DNA of 64,000 nucleotides from Leptospira stimsonii (GCF_003545875.1 NZ_QHCS01000005.1:1-64000), one strand, 5' to 3'; shown: positions 46,233 through 58,033, counted from the first letter of the stretch. Numbers and translations are program-made. The notes: a model not told the origin generated them from the letters alone.

Positions 46233-48160
46233 TTCTCCGCTTCTTGAAAGTAGTTCACTACAAACTGAAGTGAAGTTTTGGATCGAAAGGTGGATTCTTC
46301 CAAGGAACCCCAGAGATCCAGACTTCCGGTTTTGCTGAGTAAATCTAAAAAGTCTTTTCCCCGATTCCAGATCAAACACTGGATCGTTTCGGGAGCTCCT
46401 AAAATTCTAAAACGAACGTGTTTTCCGTCGGTCATCGGCTTGGTGTGATAAATCTTTGCGCCTTTGATGGAATAGAGAGGAGCCGGATTCTCATGTCCGA
46501 AGGGTTCAAAGACGGAGAGTTCTTGAAAGATCTTTGCGCCGAGTTCGGTGGGTTCGAGAGAAACTAAACTCGAAGTGGAATCCAAGATCGCCTGTTTTTG
46601 TTCTTCTTCCAACCAAGAATCCGCGTGTTCAAAGATGACCTTCGCGAGTTCGGGAATTTGATCGATGGCAAGGGAAAATCCACCGGCTTCTTTGTGGCCT
46701 CCGTATTGGAAGAAGATCGATTCCGCTTTTTTTAAGAGATTCAGAACATTCTCCTTTCCATAAGAACGGATGCTCCCCTTTGCGTGACCGTGATCGGGTG
46801 TGATGAAAAGGACCGGCTTTTTGTATTCTTCCACAAGACGGGTCGCGACGATTCCGGAAACTCCGGGTTCGAAGTCGGGTTCGTAACAAAAGAGAACCGC
46901 TTTCTGAGTTCGTTCCTGTTTTCGTTTTAAAAATCCGTCCACTTTGAAAAGATTTCGTTTGGTTCTTTCTCTTCGTTCTTCGTTTAATTTTTGGAGTTCT
47001 TTGGCGCCGGCCTTTGCACGTTCCGGATTCTCCTCCAAAAGAAGATTGAGGGCGACTTCGGTGGAATTCATTCTTCCCGCGGAGTTGATCATGGGCCCGA
47101 GTCCCCAGCCGAGATCTTTCGAGGTCACGTGTTTTTCGCTGAGTTCCATGAGCGAAAGGAGTTGGAACAATCCTTCTCTGTGTCGGGTTTCCTTACGATA
47201 GAGTTTGGATAGAATCTTACATCCTTCCTTTACGATGATTCTATTTTCTCCGAAGAGCGGCATCATATCGGAGACGGTTCCCACCGCCGCGAGGTCGAAG
47301 TTCTGGAGATACTGTTCTAAGATCGCGGGGTATTTTAGAAATTCTTGATAGAAGCATTCTCTTTCCGGATATTCGGAGGTGAAGCTGAAGTGCTCTTCGC
47401 AGATGGGAAAGGAGAATTTGGATTCTATTTCCTGTCTTTCCCCTTGAAAGACGAGCTTTCCTCTGTGGATGAGATAACCCGAGAAGAGAGAATTTCCGTC
47501 TCCGATCCAAGTCCCGATGTTGTATTCTTCCAAGGAAGAATAGAGATAGGCTTGGATCAATTTGAGTGCGAGAACTGCCGTGCAGATTTTTTCGTTTGGA
47601 TATTGTGAATCCGGACGTTTTGGAGAAACAAGAAAACAAGCCGGAATTCTTTCCGGAATCTCGTGATGATCGAGGACGATGACCTTGATACCGAGAGAGG
47701 CGAGTTCGTCGATCTGAACGTGATTGGTCGTTCCGAAGTCGAGTGTGATGAGAAGATCGGGTTTTTGTTTTTTTACGAATTCGAGCGCGGCGGGGGAAAG
47801 TCCGTAGTCTTCTTCGTTGGAAACTTTGAGGATCAATTCTCCCCGATGAATTTTTTTTAAGAATCCTCCGAGGAGACTCGTGGAAGAAACCCCGTCACAA
47901 TCCCGATCTCCAAAGAGAAGAATTTTTTTTTCAGAGGCAACGGATTCTTTTAAGAGTTCGAGGGCCGGTTCCAGATCCGGAAGTAAAAAGGGGGAAGGAA
48001 GTTCTCTGAGTCCGTGATAGAGAAGGTGTTCCGGGTGCGATTTTTCTCGTAAGTGTGTCTGGTAGAATCTTTGTTGGAGAGGAGTGAGGGGGCCGCGAAG
48101 CCCGGAGGAAGGGAGTTCCTTTATACCCGGGCCGTGAGAATAGGGAGAATTTTTGAGCAT
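46229..48160 (-). CDS. recJ: Single-stranded-DNA exonuclease RecJ
   Basis: A 643-residue DHH-family 5'-3' exonuclease for recombination and mismatch repair. Motif I reads LLFGDRDCDGVSSTSLLGG, the DHH motif is VIVLDHHEIPE, and the DHHA1 domain has FQYGGHKEAGGFSL. The C-terminal OB-like part ends with LQFVVNYFQEAE. Motif I in most RecJ proteins is DYDADG; here it is DRDCDG, a small but visible change. It lies 2 bp after the bactofilin gene and is probably co-transcribed with it. Confidence 0.94.
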
Positions 48161-48162
48161 TC

Positions 48163-48483
48163 TTACATTGCGCTGTTGCCGCTAAATTTTGCTCCGGATT
48201 CTATTTCTAAATCAGGCGTGCGAACGTCTCCGATCACTTTGCCGGTCTTGCGAATGGAAACCTTTTCATTTGCGGAAACGTTTCCTTTCAGCGCGCCTTC
48301 TACTTCGAGGGTTCCTGTCTGAATGTCGGCTTCCACTTCTCCCGTGTCACCGACCACGAGCCTTCCGGTCGTTTCGATCGTTCCTTTGAAGTTACCTTTG
48401 ATTTTCAGGGAATTGCTGAATTTCAATTTTCCTCTGAATTGGATATCGTCTCCGATGATTGTATCGATGTGTTCGTCGCTCAT
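48163..48483 (-). CDS. Bactofilin
   Basis: A 106-residue polymer-forming cytoskeletal protein. The short repeats of the right-handed beta-helix are visible (GDDIQFRGKLKFSNSLKIKG, FKGTIETTGRLVVGDTGEVE, IQTGTLEVEGALKGNVSA). In spirochaetes and other bacteria, bactofilins influence cell shape and peptidoglycan placement. The ATG at 48483 is chosen because GGAG lies 6 bp upstream and the protein then starts MSDEHIDT; an in-frame ATG 21 codons upstream lacks this. It is directly followed by recJ. Confidence 0.92.
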   Translation of the reverse strand: MSDEHIDTIIGDDIQFRGKLKFSNSLKIKGNFKGTIETTGRLVVGDTGEVEADIQTGTLEVEGALKGNVSANEKVSIRKTGKVIGDVRTPDLEIESGAKFSGNSAM

Positions 48484-48546
48484 TCTGTCTCCAAGTTTTA
48501 GAGGAAGAGAGGCAGATTCAAATGTTTTTTTCCGGTTTGAGGCCAC

Positions 48547-48964
48547 GTTTTCCTTTTCCCTTCCGTTCTAAGACGGTTCTCGAAGAGGAATCCTCGGAGT
48601 GTTTTTTGGGATTTTTTTTGTAGGAAACGCAAGCGTAACTTCGACCGTTTTTACCGTGAAAGCTGGTCGCGATCCTGGTCGGGTCATTTCCTGATTCGCA
48701 AGCTGACTTAAATCTCAAGGAGAATCTTGTAGGAACTCCGACGCTCTTTCCGTGAAAGTTTCGCGCTCCACCCAAAATCCGAGTGGAGGGAGCGAAACAT
48801 CGGGGGCGGAAAAAACCTCGGGAGACTTTCCTATATCACAAAATTCAACTTTTCGCAAGATAAAATTCCGTTTGTAGGAACTCCGACAAACCTCGGGAGA
48901 CAAAGGACTTTCCGGAAAAAACGTTTCCCGAGGGTCGATTTAAACCTTTTTTAAATAAGAATTC
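48547..48964. repeat. Intergenic region holding a dispersed repeat element (48729-48887)
   Basis: The element proper runs between two identical GTAGGAACTCCGAC boxes at 48729-48742 and 48874-48887 (159 bp). Between them are CTCTTTCCGTGAAAGTTTCG, a CTCCACCC-AAAATC-CGAGTGGAG hairpin, GGGAGACTTTCCTATATCAC and TTCGCAAGATAAAATTC. A further partial box (GTAGGAAACGC) lies near 48620. The rest of the gap shows no gene. Confidence 0.82.
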
Positions 48965-50131
48965 TTAGAACGCCGCGACCAAAATTGTCTCGATTTCGTT
49001 TTTCGGAAGTTCTCTTGGAAGAGAATCCAAAAAGGGAAACGAAGCCGCGATGTTTGCGATCAAAGGAAGGTCCATCTTTCTCACTTCGTATTCGGACAAT
49101 CTCTGGGGAATTTTGAGTTCTATAAAAATCTTCCGAATTCCTTCTACGGCTTTGATAGCGGCTTCGATCACGGAAATGTTCGTGATGTCTTCGTCTAAGG
49201 CCCTTGCGATCATCACGTATTTACCCGCGGAGGAAGTCAGGTTGTATTCCATCACGTGTGGAAGGAGGATAGACATGGATTGGAAGATATCTAAATTTGT
49301 AATATTCGAACTTGCTAATGAAAGAGCAAAGCAGAGGCCTAAAGAGCTGGAAGACTGCGCGATCCCGGTCAAAAGACTCGCCGCATAAAGACCGTTTTTG
49401 TAGGTTATATTCTTCGGGTCTCTGATCGAAGGTATCAGGTTTTTCTGGAGAAGTTCGATCGCTCTCAGTGCAGAAGAAATCGTCAACTCGGTGGAAAACT
49501 TGGAAAGAATCGTGTCGACCGCGGCGGCCAAAATCCCCACTCCAACTTTAGAAATATCGGAAGAACTCATAAAGGAGGAAATTTTAGGATCAGCGATGAT
49601 CAGTTCCGGAAAAAGAAGTTCGTGAGAGAAATATCTGATAATTTTATCTTCTCCCAAAAGAACCGTTGAAATCGGAGAACATTCCAAACCGAAAACTGGA
49701 TGAGTCGGAATCAAAATAAGAGGAAGGGGTTTTCTTAATTTCGATTTCTTATCGTTTAACATCTCTTCGGCGAAGATGTCGTTCGTAATTAGTAGGGCGA
49801 TGATCTTCGCCATACTTATGGATTCGTAAGAGCCGTAACCTATGATACAATCCGCGTTTGCAATCTTCGCAAAGTATGCGGCCGTATCCAATTCTTCCAG
49901 CGTGGGTTGTTTTACGATATCGTCGTAGAGAATCACTCCGTCGATATGTTTTTCTAAACTGGTCTTGATGATGGAAAGTTCGTCCATATTTTCCAGCTCT
50001 TGTTGAGTGGAAAAAATGACGGTTCTCGTCCCTATGTTTTTTACGAAGTTGCCCACTTTGTAACCGCAGTCTGCTTCAAAGTGGATTTTTGGTGGAAATG
50101 TGTAATTAACCCAATCGGGGAGTATCGGCAT
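48965..50131 (-). CDS. Iron-alcohol-dehydrogenase-fold protein lacking all metal ligands
   Basis: A 388-residue protein aligning by eye with iron-containing alcohol dehydrogenases over its full length (for example IIADPKISSFM and ILLPHVMEYN). The four expected metal ligands are gone: Asp and His in the usual GxDALTHAIE are replaced (VGVGILAAAVDT), and the two His of HG..HPLG...PHG are replaced (LGLCFALSLASSNITNLDIF contains no His). The nucleotide-binding GGGSxxDxAK reads GYGSYESISMAK. It is therefore probably not a dehydrogenase. It follows flgM on the same strand after about 80 bp. Confidence 0.75.
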   Translation of the reverse strand: MPILPDWVNYTFPPKIHFEADCGYKVGNFVKNIGTRTVIFSTQQELENMDELSIIKTSLEKHIDGVILYDDIVKQPTLEELDTAAYFAKIANADCIIGYGSYESISMAKIIALLITNDIFAEEMLNDKKSKLRKPLPLILIPTHPVFGLECSPISTVLLGEDKIIRYFSHELLFPELIIADPKISSFMSSSDISKVGVGILAAAVDTILSKFSTELTISSALRAIELLQKNLIPSIRDPKNITYKNGLYAASLLTGIAQSSSSLGLCFALSLASSNITNLDIFQSMSILLPHVMEYNLTSSAGKYVMIARALDEDITNISVIEAAIKAVEGIRKIFIELKIPQRLSEYEVRKMDLPLIANIAASFPFLDSLPRELPKNEIETILVAAF

Positions 50132-50213
50132 CGTCGTCGTCCCCCAGAGTAACCTAGTGACTCGGAATCGTTCTAATTTAAATAGAGGTAAAAATCAGTC
50201 TTCCGTAACGTTA

Positions 50214-50542
<329 letters not shown>

Positions 50543-50549
50543 CTTACCT

Positions 50550-51317
50550 CTACTGAATTCTATCGGCCGATCCAAGAGAGCCTTTAAGCATTTTTTTCCG
50601 ATTCGTATTGATTAAAACCACAAATTCACCCTTTCGGGCAAATTCCTTGAGTTTTCCCTCGGAAAGGGGAGAATAATGAAGAATTTCTTCGTGAATTTTG
50701 GTCATTTCCCTTCCGATCAGGAATTCCCCGTCTGGAAAGACTTCCTTCACCGCTTCTAGGGTGTCGCCGATTCGGTGCACCGATTCGAAGATCATAATCA
50801 ATCCTTCGAATTCTTTCCATTCTCCCAGTTGATTCCTTTTTTTTCCTTTTTTCTCGGACACGAATCCCAGAAACAAAAACGGGTTCGCCTGCCAACCGGA
50901 GATGGAGAGTAACGCTGTCAGGGCGCTCGCTCCGGGAACCGGTGTGACTTTGAGTCCAGCTTCCCGCACCATTCTTACGAGATGAGAACCCGGATCGGAA
51001 ACCCCGGGCGCACCGGCGTCCGAAATCAGAGCAAAATTCTTTCCATCTCTCAATTCTTCCAGAAGTCCTGCGTAAGGAACCGCAGACTGATCCTTATAAA
51101 GCGTGGAAGCCGGCGTATCGATTCCGTAGTGTTTCAGAAGTCTTCGGGAATGGCCCGCGTTCTCACAGAGAATTCGATTCGTATTTTTAAGAATGCGAAG
51201 GGCTCGAAAAGTGAGGTCTTCCAAGTTCCCGATCGGCGTGGAAACTACGTAGAGCGTTCCCGGTTGGAGTGGAATTTCTTCCGAGGAAGGTTCTTCGAAT
51301 TCTTCCTCTACACTCAT
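50550..51317 (-). CDS. rsmI: 16S rRNA 2'-O-ribose methyltransferase RsmI
   Basis: A 255-residue member of the tetrapyrrole-methylase fold that methylates C1402 of 16S rRNA. Signatures are GTLYVVSTPIGNLEDLTFRA, ALISDAGAPGVSDPGSHLVR and TPVPGASALTALLSISG. Start overlaps the lipoprotein stop by 4 bp (ATGA), implying translational coupling. flgM follows after 12 bp. Confidence 0.95.
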   Translation of the reverse strand: MSVEEEFEEPSSEEIPLQPGTLYVVSTPIGNLEDLTFRALRILKNTNRILCENAGHSRRLLKHYGIDTPASTLYKDQSAVPYAGLLEELRDGKNFALISDAGAPGVSDPGSHLVRMVREAGLKVTPVPGASALTALLSISGWQANPFLFLGFVSEKKGKKRNQLGEWKEFEGLIMIFESVHRIGDTLEAVKEVFPDGEFLIGREMTKIHEEILHYSPLSEGKLKEFARKGEFVVLINTNRKKMLKGSLGSADRIQ

Positions 51318-52054
51318 AGATTACAGCCGGGAGGAGAAACGCCGGATGGGCAAGCACATCCAGTTTCTTCGGCTCCGGCGATCAGACAAGGATTGCAGAG
51401 AGTTCCCACGGAACAGTTTTGTTTTACCGTAGTGCTACAAGAGGCAGTATTGCATTCCGAAGGATTACAACTGGATCCCACGGGGCAAAGATAAGGACGG
51501 GAAGAAGAGCACATACGAACAGCGGTCGAAGGATTGGAAAAGATTCCGTTGTTCAAAAGAGCTCTCAACGTGAACGTATAAATTTCGCATTTGATGAACG
51601 GAAAAACTCCGGGTGGAGGAACTTGGTTTAGAACACGATGGGTTTGTAGTCTTGTAGAACTTGTGGAAGCCTCTGACGCGAGGTGAGGAAAAGAAGGCTG
51701 AACTCCGTTTTCGAGATAGATGTTTCCACCGGCTAACGTTTCCGCTACGGAAGGGGCCGCGGTTGTGATATACAGATTATAACCTACGAACTGAGGTTCC
51801 CCATTCGTAATGTAATAGCGGATCAGGTATTCTGGTTTGTAGCTATTCGGTTCGGAAACGAAATCCGTATCCTTGACCGCCTTGTCCGTGATTCCCTCGT
51901 TCACTGCGAGAACGCTCAAAAACTGTGGAACTCCCACGGGAGAAATAAAAACAAAAGGGGATTGGGCCGTCTCGGTATTCTGACCACATCCGAAAAAAAG
52001 AAACGTCGTAAAGAGGGTGGAAAGAATCGCTGGATGCAGTGTTTTAGAAGACAT
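51314..52054 (-). CDS. Putative lipoprotein with Cys-rich C-terminus
   Basis: A 246-residue exported protein. The N-terminus has a hydrophobic stretch ending in a probable lipobox (TTFLFFGC), so acylation at the Cys and membrane anchoring are likely. The middle 130 residues are rich in Ser, Thr, Pro and Tyr, with no motif that I know. The last 60 residues carry about a dozen Cys in short spacings (CPVGSSCNPSECNTASC, CSVGTLCNPC), resembling disulfide-rich EGF-like or knot domains. First gene of the lipoprotein-rsmI-flgM cluster. Function unknown. Confidence 0.72.
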   Translation of the reverse strand: MSSKTLHPAILSTLFTTFLFFGCGQNTETAQSPFVFISPVGVPQFLSVLAVNEGITDKAVKDTDFVSEPNSYKPEYLIRYYITNGEPQFVGYNLYITTAAPSVAETLAGGNIYLENGVQPSFPHLASEASTSSTRLQTHRVLNQVPPPGVFPFIKCEIYTFTLRALLNNGIFSNPSTAVRMCSSSRPYLCPVGSSCNPSECNTASCSTTVKQNCSVGTLCNPCLIAGAEETGCACPSGVSPPGCNL

Positions 52055-52175
52055 TTTTTATCTTGCTTCGGATGCAAATTCTTAAAAATTTGAAAAGGAT
52101 CCGCTTTCAGGATAGAATTTCCTAGAACAGCGGTCTTACAATCAAAATTTCCTGATTTCTTCCGGAGAACAACCC

Positions 52176-52877
52176 TTGGTCAGCATTCGTAAAATCGTCC
52201 TCTATTCCGGTATTTCCGTAGCCCTCGTTGCCTTGATTTGGATCCTTTTTTCTTCCGACGATCCATCGGAAAGAGAAAAGAAAAACAGAGAGGCGGACAG
52301 TGTCGCTCTTCTTCTCGGCGGTGGAGGAAGTTCGTCCTCTTCTTCGTCCGGCTCTTCCGGAGGAAGGACCAACGATTCCATCTTCGATTCTTCTTTTTAC
52401 AAAGCAGGAAAAGGGGAATACATAGAATCGGAAAAAGGAGAAACAAAGGAAGCCGATCCGAACGCGGCCGACCCGGATAATCCGATCAATCCTCAGACAA
52501 ATAAACCGTATACAAACGACGAGATGGAACGTTTCGCGCAATTGAGGGAACGTTTTCCGAACAACTCCCTCGTTCCTAAAAAGTTGAACGCCGCAGAAAG
52601 AGAAGCCAAGAAGCAAGAAGAGAATCAGATTGCGGAGGCCGCAAGAAACGTCTACGCGAGAACTGCTTCTCCCGCTCAGATCCGTTCTTACTACAATCAT
52701 ATGGAAAAACAAACCCAGGATAGAATGGATATCATCAACTATCTTGTAGATCTTCAAAAAGGTTCGGGAGAAGAAGAGACGGAAAAGAAACTTCAGAACA
52801 TTCAGGAATCGATCAAGAACCAACTCCAACAGGTTCAAAGAGACAAAGAAAACGCATTCAAACAAGCCGGTTTCTAA
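52176..52877 (+). CDS. Hypothetical membrane-anchored protein with Ser/Gly linker
   Basis: A 233-residue protein starting with TTG at 52176, with GGAG about 10 bp upstream. One N-terminal membrane segment (IVLYSGISVALVALIWILF) is followed by an unusual low-complexity linker (GGGGSSSSSSSGSSGG), a charged middle and a helical, Gln/Lys-rich C-terminus (KKLQNIQESIKNQLQQVQRD) that could form a coiled coil. Topology suggests most of it lies in the periplasm. No catalytic motif seen. Confidence 0.7.
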   Translation: MVSIRKIVLYSGISVALVALIWILFSSDDPSEREKKNREADSVALLLGGGGSSSSSSSGSSGGRTNDSIFDSSFYKAGKGEYIESEKGETKEADPNAADPDNPINPQTNKPYTNDEMERFAQLRERFPNNSLVPKKLNAAEREAKKQEENQIAEAARNVYARTASPAQIRSYYNHMEKQTQDRMDIINYLVDLQKGSGEEETEKKLQNIQESIKNQLQQVQRDKENAFKQAGF

Positions 52878-52981
52878 AACGCAAATCGTTGAATCCAAGG
52901 TCGGCCTTTGATTCTCTGCCGATGTTGGATCTCTTCCTCCATTTCAAAAATCAAAACATCGCTCTACAATTTTATCTCCTC

Positions 52982-52996
52982 CGGACTTGAAGTCCG
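52982..52996. repeat. CGGACTT-N-AAGTCCG palindrome, copy 2
   Basis: Identical to the hairpin at 6674-6688 except for the central base (G instead of A). Lies about 105 bp after a plus-strand gene and is followed at a short distance by a T-rich run, so it might act as a terminator. Confidence 0.5.
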
Positions 52997-53126
52997 ATTT
53001 CCACTTTTTTTACAAAATTTTTTTCGTCTGAAGAACATTCTATTTTTCTAATGAATCATTTTTTGCGGTTCATTCGGAAGAAAAAACGGATTCCATATGT
53101 TTTTTCTTCACTTAGCGTAAAGAAAG

Positions 53127-53411
53127 AGGATTCAATCTTTCGGAGATAGGCTTACAAAAATCCGTTCCCGAAGGATCGTCTCCGAAAGAATACCGCGCCT
53201 TTGAAGACGTCGCCGGAAGAAAACTTCGTTCTCTCGACTCTGCAAAGATTCTCTTGGATTTAAAAAGTCATCCAGGGAATCGTCTGGAGGTTTTGAAAGG
53301 AGATTGAAAAGGAATATACGCATTCGGTTGAAAGATCCGTGGAGAATTTGTTTTCTCCGGAAAGACAACGGTCCGCACGAAGTTCAGATCGTTTTATCAA
53401 TGACTTTTTGA
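53127..53411 (+). pseudogene. Decayed HigB-type (RelE superfamily) toxin gene
   Basis: The reading frame can be followed in pieces. AGG ATT CAA TCT TTC (IQSF) stands where ATG-IQSF would start a HigB. Then another frame gives FEDVAGRKLRSLDSAKILLD and HPGNRLEVLKGD, ended by TGA. After a further shift comes LKDPWRICFLRKDNGPHEVQ ending at 53411. These blocks match the HigB pattern (RKLxxLxxAxxLxDL, PPGNRLExLKGDRxGQYxIR, xWRICFxW). So start-codon loss, at least two frameshifts and one stop have destroyed it. Confidence 0.78.
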
Positions 53412-53466
53412 CTCTTTTTTTTCGCGAAGAATTTGGTAAATGGGGACCTGTAAGAGGTTTACGCTC

Positions 53467-53777
53467 TGAAAAGAAAAAACAGCACAGCGTCCGATCCGCA
53501 TTCCGGAGACGGAATAAAAGTGTGATTTTTTAGAACCGATGTCTTTGTCGCAGAACGTTTATCCAAAGACATTTGAGTTTCCGAAAGCCTCATCTCTCAG
53601 ATCGTCCATCGCAAAAAATCGATCACGCCGGATCGGGCGCTCTGGCTTGTGAAGTATTTTAAGATGGATCCGGATTTCTCGCTCAACTACCAGATGCTTT
53701 TCGATCTCGAAGAACTCGTACGAATCAAAGGAACAGAATACGATAAAACCAAACCTACCGATCTAAGAGTGGTTTGA
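53467..53777 (+). pseudogene. Decayed HigA-type antitoxin gene
   Basis: Follows the higB remnant. Pieces are KTAQRPIRIPETE, ended by TAA, then CDFLEPMSLSQNV, a 1-nt shift, SKDI ended by TGA, then VSESLISQIVHRKKSITPDR and ALWLVKYFKMDPDFSLNYQM to the stop at 53777. The order (RPIHPGE-like start, LEPMGLSQ helix, ISxIVHxKxSIT, ALRLxKYFxMDxxFWLxxQ) is that of HigA-type helix-turn-helix antitoxins. Multiple lesions mean no functional antitoxin is made. Confidence 0.78.
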
Positions 53778-53779
53778 TT

Positions 53780-55714
<1,935 letters not shown>

Positions 55715-55828
55715 GATTTACAGAATTCAGGTTCGAACTCCTTTTGAAAGTGTTTTTTCCGGTTTTCCAGATTCTTTCCATTTCGGATTCTGGTTAAAAA
55801 TATTTATAAAAAAGAACGAGAACTCTTT

Positions 55829-56392
55829 ATGAAACAAGATCTTTTGGACCTCATTCGCCATCACGCGTATCGTTATTCCGAACAACCCTTTACTCTCGCT
55901 TCCGGAAAACAATCCAGGCACTATTTTAACTGTAAGGAAATCACTCTGGTTCCGGATCGTCTGGAACTTCTCTGCAAATTCATCGTAGACGAACATCTTC
56001 CTCAGGTGGGGATCACAAAACCGGAAGCCTTTGGTGGCCTTACGATGGGAGCCGATCCGATCTGCTATGGAATCAGTCTTGAATTTCGAAAGAAAAACAA
56101 AAACGTCTATCCTTTGATCATTCGCAAAACTTCCAAAGAACACGGAACAAAAAAATTGGTCGAAGGCGCGGTGCACACGATCAAGTCCTGCGTCGTCGTG
56201 GACGACGTGATTACAACCGGAGGTTCCACGATCCAAGCGATCCGAAGTCTAAGGGACGCGGGAATCGAAGTCACTCAAGGCATTTGTATCCTTGATCGTC
56301 AGGAAGGCGGGATGGAGGCGATTCTCGCGGAAGGAGTTCAGATTTTTCCCATATTCAAAAAATCTGATTTTGGTAATTTAGAACATGCGTGA
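55829..56392 (+). CDS. pyrE: Orotate phosphoribosyltransferase
   Basis: A 187-residue enzyme of pyrimidine biosynthesis joining orotate to PRPP to form OMP. The PRPP-binding motif is CVVVDDVITTGGSTIQAI. FTLASGKQSRHYFNCKEITL near the N-terminus and GGLTMGADPICYGIS are typical of PyrE. The stop overlaps the following membrane-protein gene by 8 bp. No other pyr gene is adjacent. Confidence 0.96.
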   Translation: MKQDLLDLIRHHAYRYSEQPFTLASGKQSRHYFNCKEITLVPDRLELLCKFIVDEHLPQVGITKPEAFGGLTMGADPICYGISLEFRKKNKNVYPLIIRKTSKEHGTKKLVEGAVHTIKSCVVVDDVITTGGSTIQAIRSLRDAGIEVTQGICILDRQEGGMEAILAEGVQIFPIFKKSDFGNLEHA

Positions 56393-57092
56393 ATTCTTAT
56401 ATGATTCCCCCAGATTTCGCAGAAATCTTCTTCTTCGTTCTTTTGCCGTGATTCTTTTGTATCTTTCCTTTTTGGCTTGGAACTTCTTAAAGGTTCCGGA
56501 AGAGGGAAGAACGGACTTCGTGAGAATTTTCGGTCTTCTTTCGATATTTCTCGCTTTCCTTCTTTATAGAAATTTTTCAAGACAACTTCGGGTTTTGGAA
56601 GGCGCGAAAATCCAGTTGAGTCCGAATTCATTGACCCTCTTCAATTCCAAAGGACAATCCCTGGAAACAAAACTCAAGTCGGTCGTATCGATCGAAAGGG
56701 ATGTTTTTCGTTCTTACGATCGTTTTTTGATTTCTACAAAAGAGGATCAGATTCCCGTTCTCAATATTCTGGAGCCTGACTTGTTTCAAGCGGAGATAGA
56801 AAAATACACCGGAAAAAAAACGATTCAAACCGAAAACAAGGGCGGCTTTTTTCAACCCAAAACCCTATTGTATTTTATCCCTTCTTTTGCCGTTCTCGCA
56901 GGTTCGTTTTATAAACCCTTCGGAATCAAGATCGAATCTTTTTATCTCGTTGGAAACGTGAACGCACTTCTTGTGGCGATTTATTATCCGGAAGATAAGA
57001 TCAAGATGGCGTTTTCCGCAAAACGGCGTTGGATTTTTCTTCTAGGCGCGCTTTTGATCGCCCAATGTGCGATTTACTTAAAGCTTTTCTAA
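56385..57092 (+). CDS. Hypothetical membrane protein coupled to pyrE
   Basis: A 235-residue protein starting inside the 3' end of pyrE (8-bp overlap). It has two N-terminal membrane helices (around LLLRSFAVILLYLSFLAW and FGLLSIFLAFLLY), a soluble middle of about 110 residues (SLETKLKSVVSIERDVFR), and two more helices toward the C-terminus. The arrangement resembles proteins with a bPH-like soluble domain, but I cannot confirm that. Function unknown. Confidence 0.68.
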   Translation: MREFLYDSPRFRRNLLLRSFAVILLYLSFLAWNFLKVPEEGRTDFVRIFGLLSIFLAFLLYRNFSRQLRVLEGAKIQLSPNSLTLFNSKGQSLETKLKSVVSIERDVFRSYDRFLISTKEDQIPVLNILEPDLFQAEIEKYTGKKTIQTENKGGFFQPKTLLYFIPSFAVLAGSFYKPFGIKIESFYLVGNVNALLVAIYYPEDKIKMAFSAKRRWIFLLGALLIAQCAIYLKLF

Positions 57093-57103
57093 TGTGAATT
57101 TTC

Positions 57104-58033
57104 TCAGAGGATTTTCGATTTCCCGATTAGGTTGAGTTTCCTCTGAGTGAGTCGTCTTAGTTCCACCATTTCTTCCAGGTAGGAAGCGAGCACCTTGTCG
57201 ACGTGAATGTTCTTTTCCATTTTTAACAGGTTATCACGGACCAAACGTAGTTGTTCCTCTTCTCCGACTTTTCCGGTGATGATCAATCTTCGGATCGTTT
57301 CGAATTCACATTTTCTAAGGTGAACACGAAGAAGAAAGTCAATGGAGAATTTCGAAACCATTCTTCCCCAAGGGCTGTTCGGATTTACGTTGTTTAACGG
57401 ATTGATTCGATCCGACGCGCGTTGAGAAGGAATCGGACTGAAGGTGCTGGAGAAAGAAGAAGGCGCGGCATCGTCTCCGATATCCTTTCCTTCGGACGGA
57501 CTGCTTCCCTTCGAGACGAGGATCTCCTCTAAGGCTTGTGTCCTGAATTCGTCAATGAAGTCGTTCGGATTGTTGTTCATCATCCGAATGAATTCTTCAA
57601 GCATCACGGAGATGTTTACGATTCTTCCGATCGGAGTGTTGTTCAGTTCACGGATTTTCGGAAAGAGTTCTCTTGCGATGAGGGACGGAGATTTTTTCTT
57701 GTAGTAGGTCGACTCGTATAGGCGTTCTAATTTTTTCTCGGAGTAATATTTTAGGTCGGTAAGAATTTTTAGATCCGCATACGCATATGCGTCCACTCCC
57801 GGATCACTTAACTTGTTGGCCCTTTCTTCGGGTAATACGATCTTTATAACAAAGATAACCTTCGCTTCCCGTAAAGCTTCTATGATATTGCGAAGATCTT
57901 CCGGCTCCCTTGAATAAAGAGACATTAGATCCTTGATGAAGGTATCGGAAGTGGGTATTTTTTCGTCGTCTTGAAGATTGACTTTCCGAATCTCGGATGC
58001 GATTTCTAAGGCAACGTCTGTCAGGCTCTTCAT
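57104..58033 (-). CDS. Hypothetical protein, helical, unknown function
   Basis: A 309-residue soluble protein without membrane segment or signal. Mostly helical and charged; residues about 185-225 are a Ser/Pro-rich linker (SSFSSTFSPIPSQRASDRI). The last 80 residues are helical (LRVHLRKCEFETIRRLI, LLKMEKNIHVDKVLASYLEE). It lies about 80 bp after the permease gene on the same strand, so co-transcription is possible. No family recognised. Confidence 0.68.
   Translation of the reverse strand: MKSLTDVALEIASEIRKVNLQDDEKIPTSDTFIKDLMSLYSREPEDLRNIIEALREAKVIFVIKIVLPEERANKLSDPGVDAYAYADLKILTDLKYYSEKKLERLYESTYYKKKSPSLIARELFPKIRELNNTPIGRIVNISVMLEEFIRMMNNNPNDFIDEFRTQALEEILVSKGSSPSEGKDIGDDAAPSSFSSTFSPIPSQRASDRINPLNNVNPNSPWGRMVSKFSIDFLLRVHLRKCEFETIRRLIITGKVGEEEQLRLVRDNLLKMEKNIHVDKVLASYLEEMVELRRLTQRKLNLIGKSKIL

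Noticed and set aside
52122..52898. Large minus-strand frame (258 codons) opposite the Ser/Gly-linker protein
   Set aside because: It mirrors the low-complexity Ser-rich plus-strand gene, which has the ribosome site and membrane anchor; the mirror frame is a shadow.
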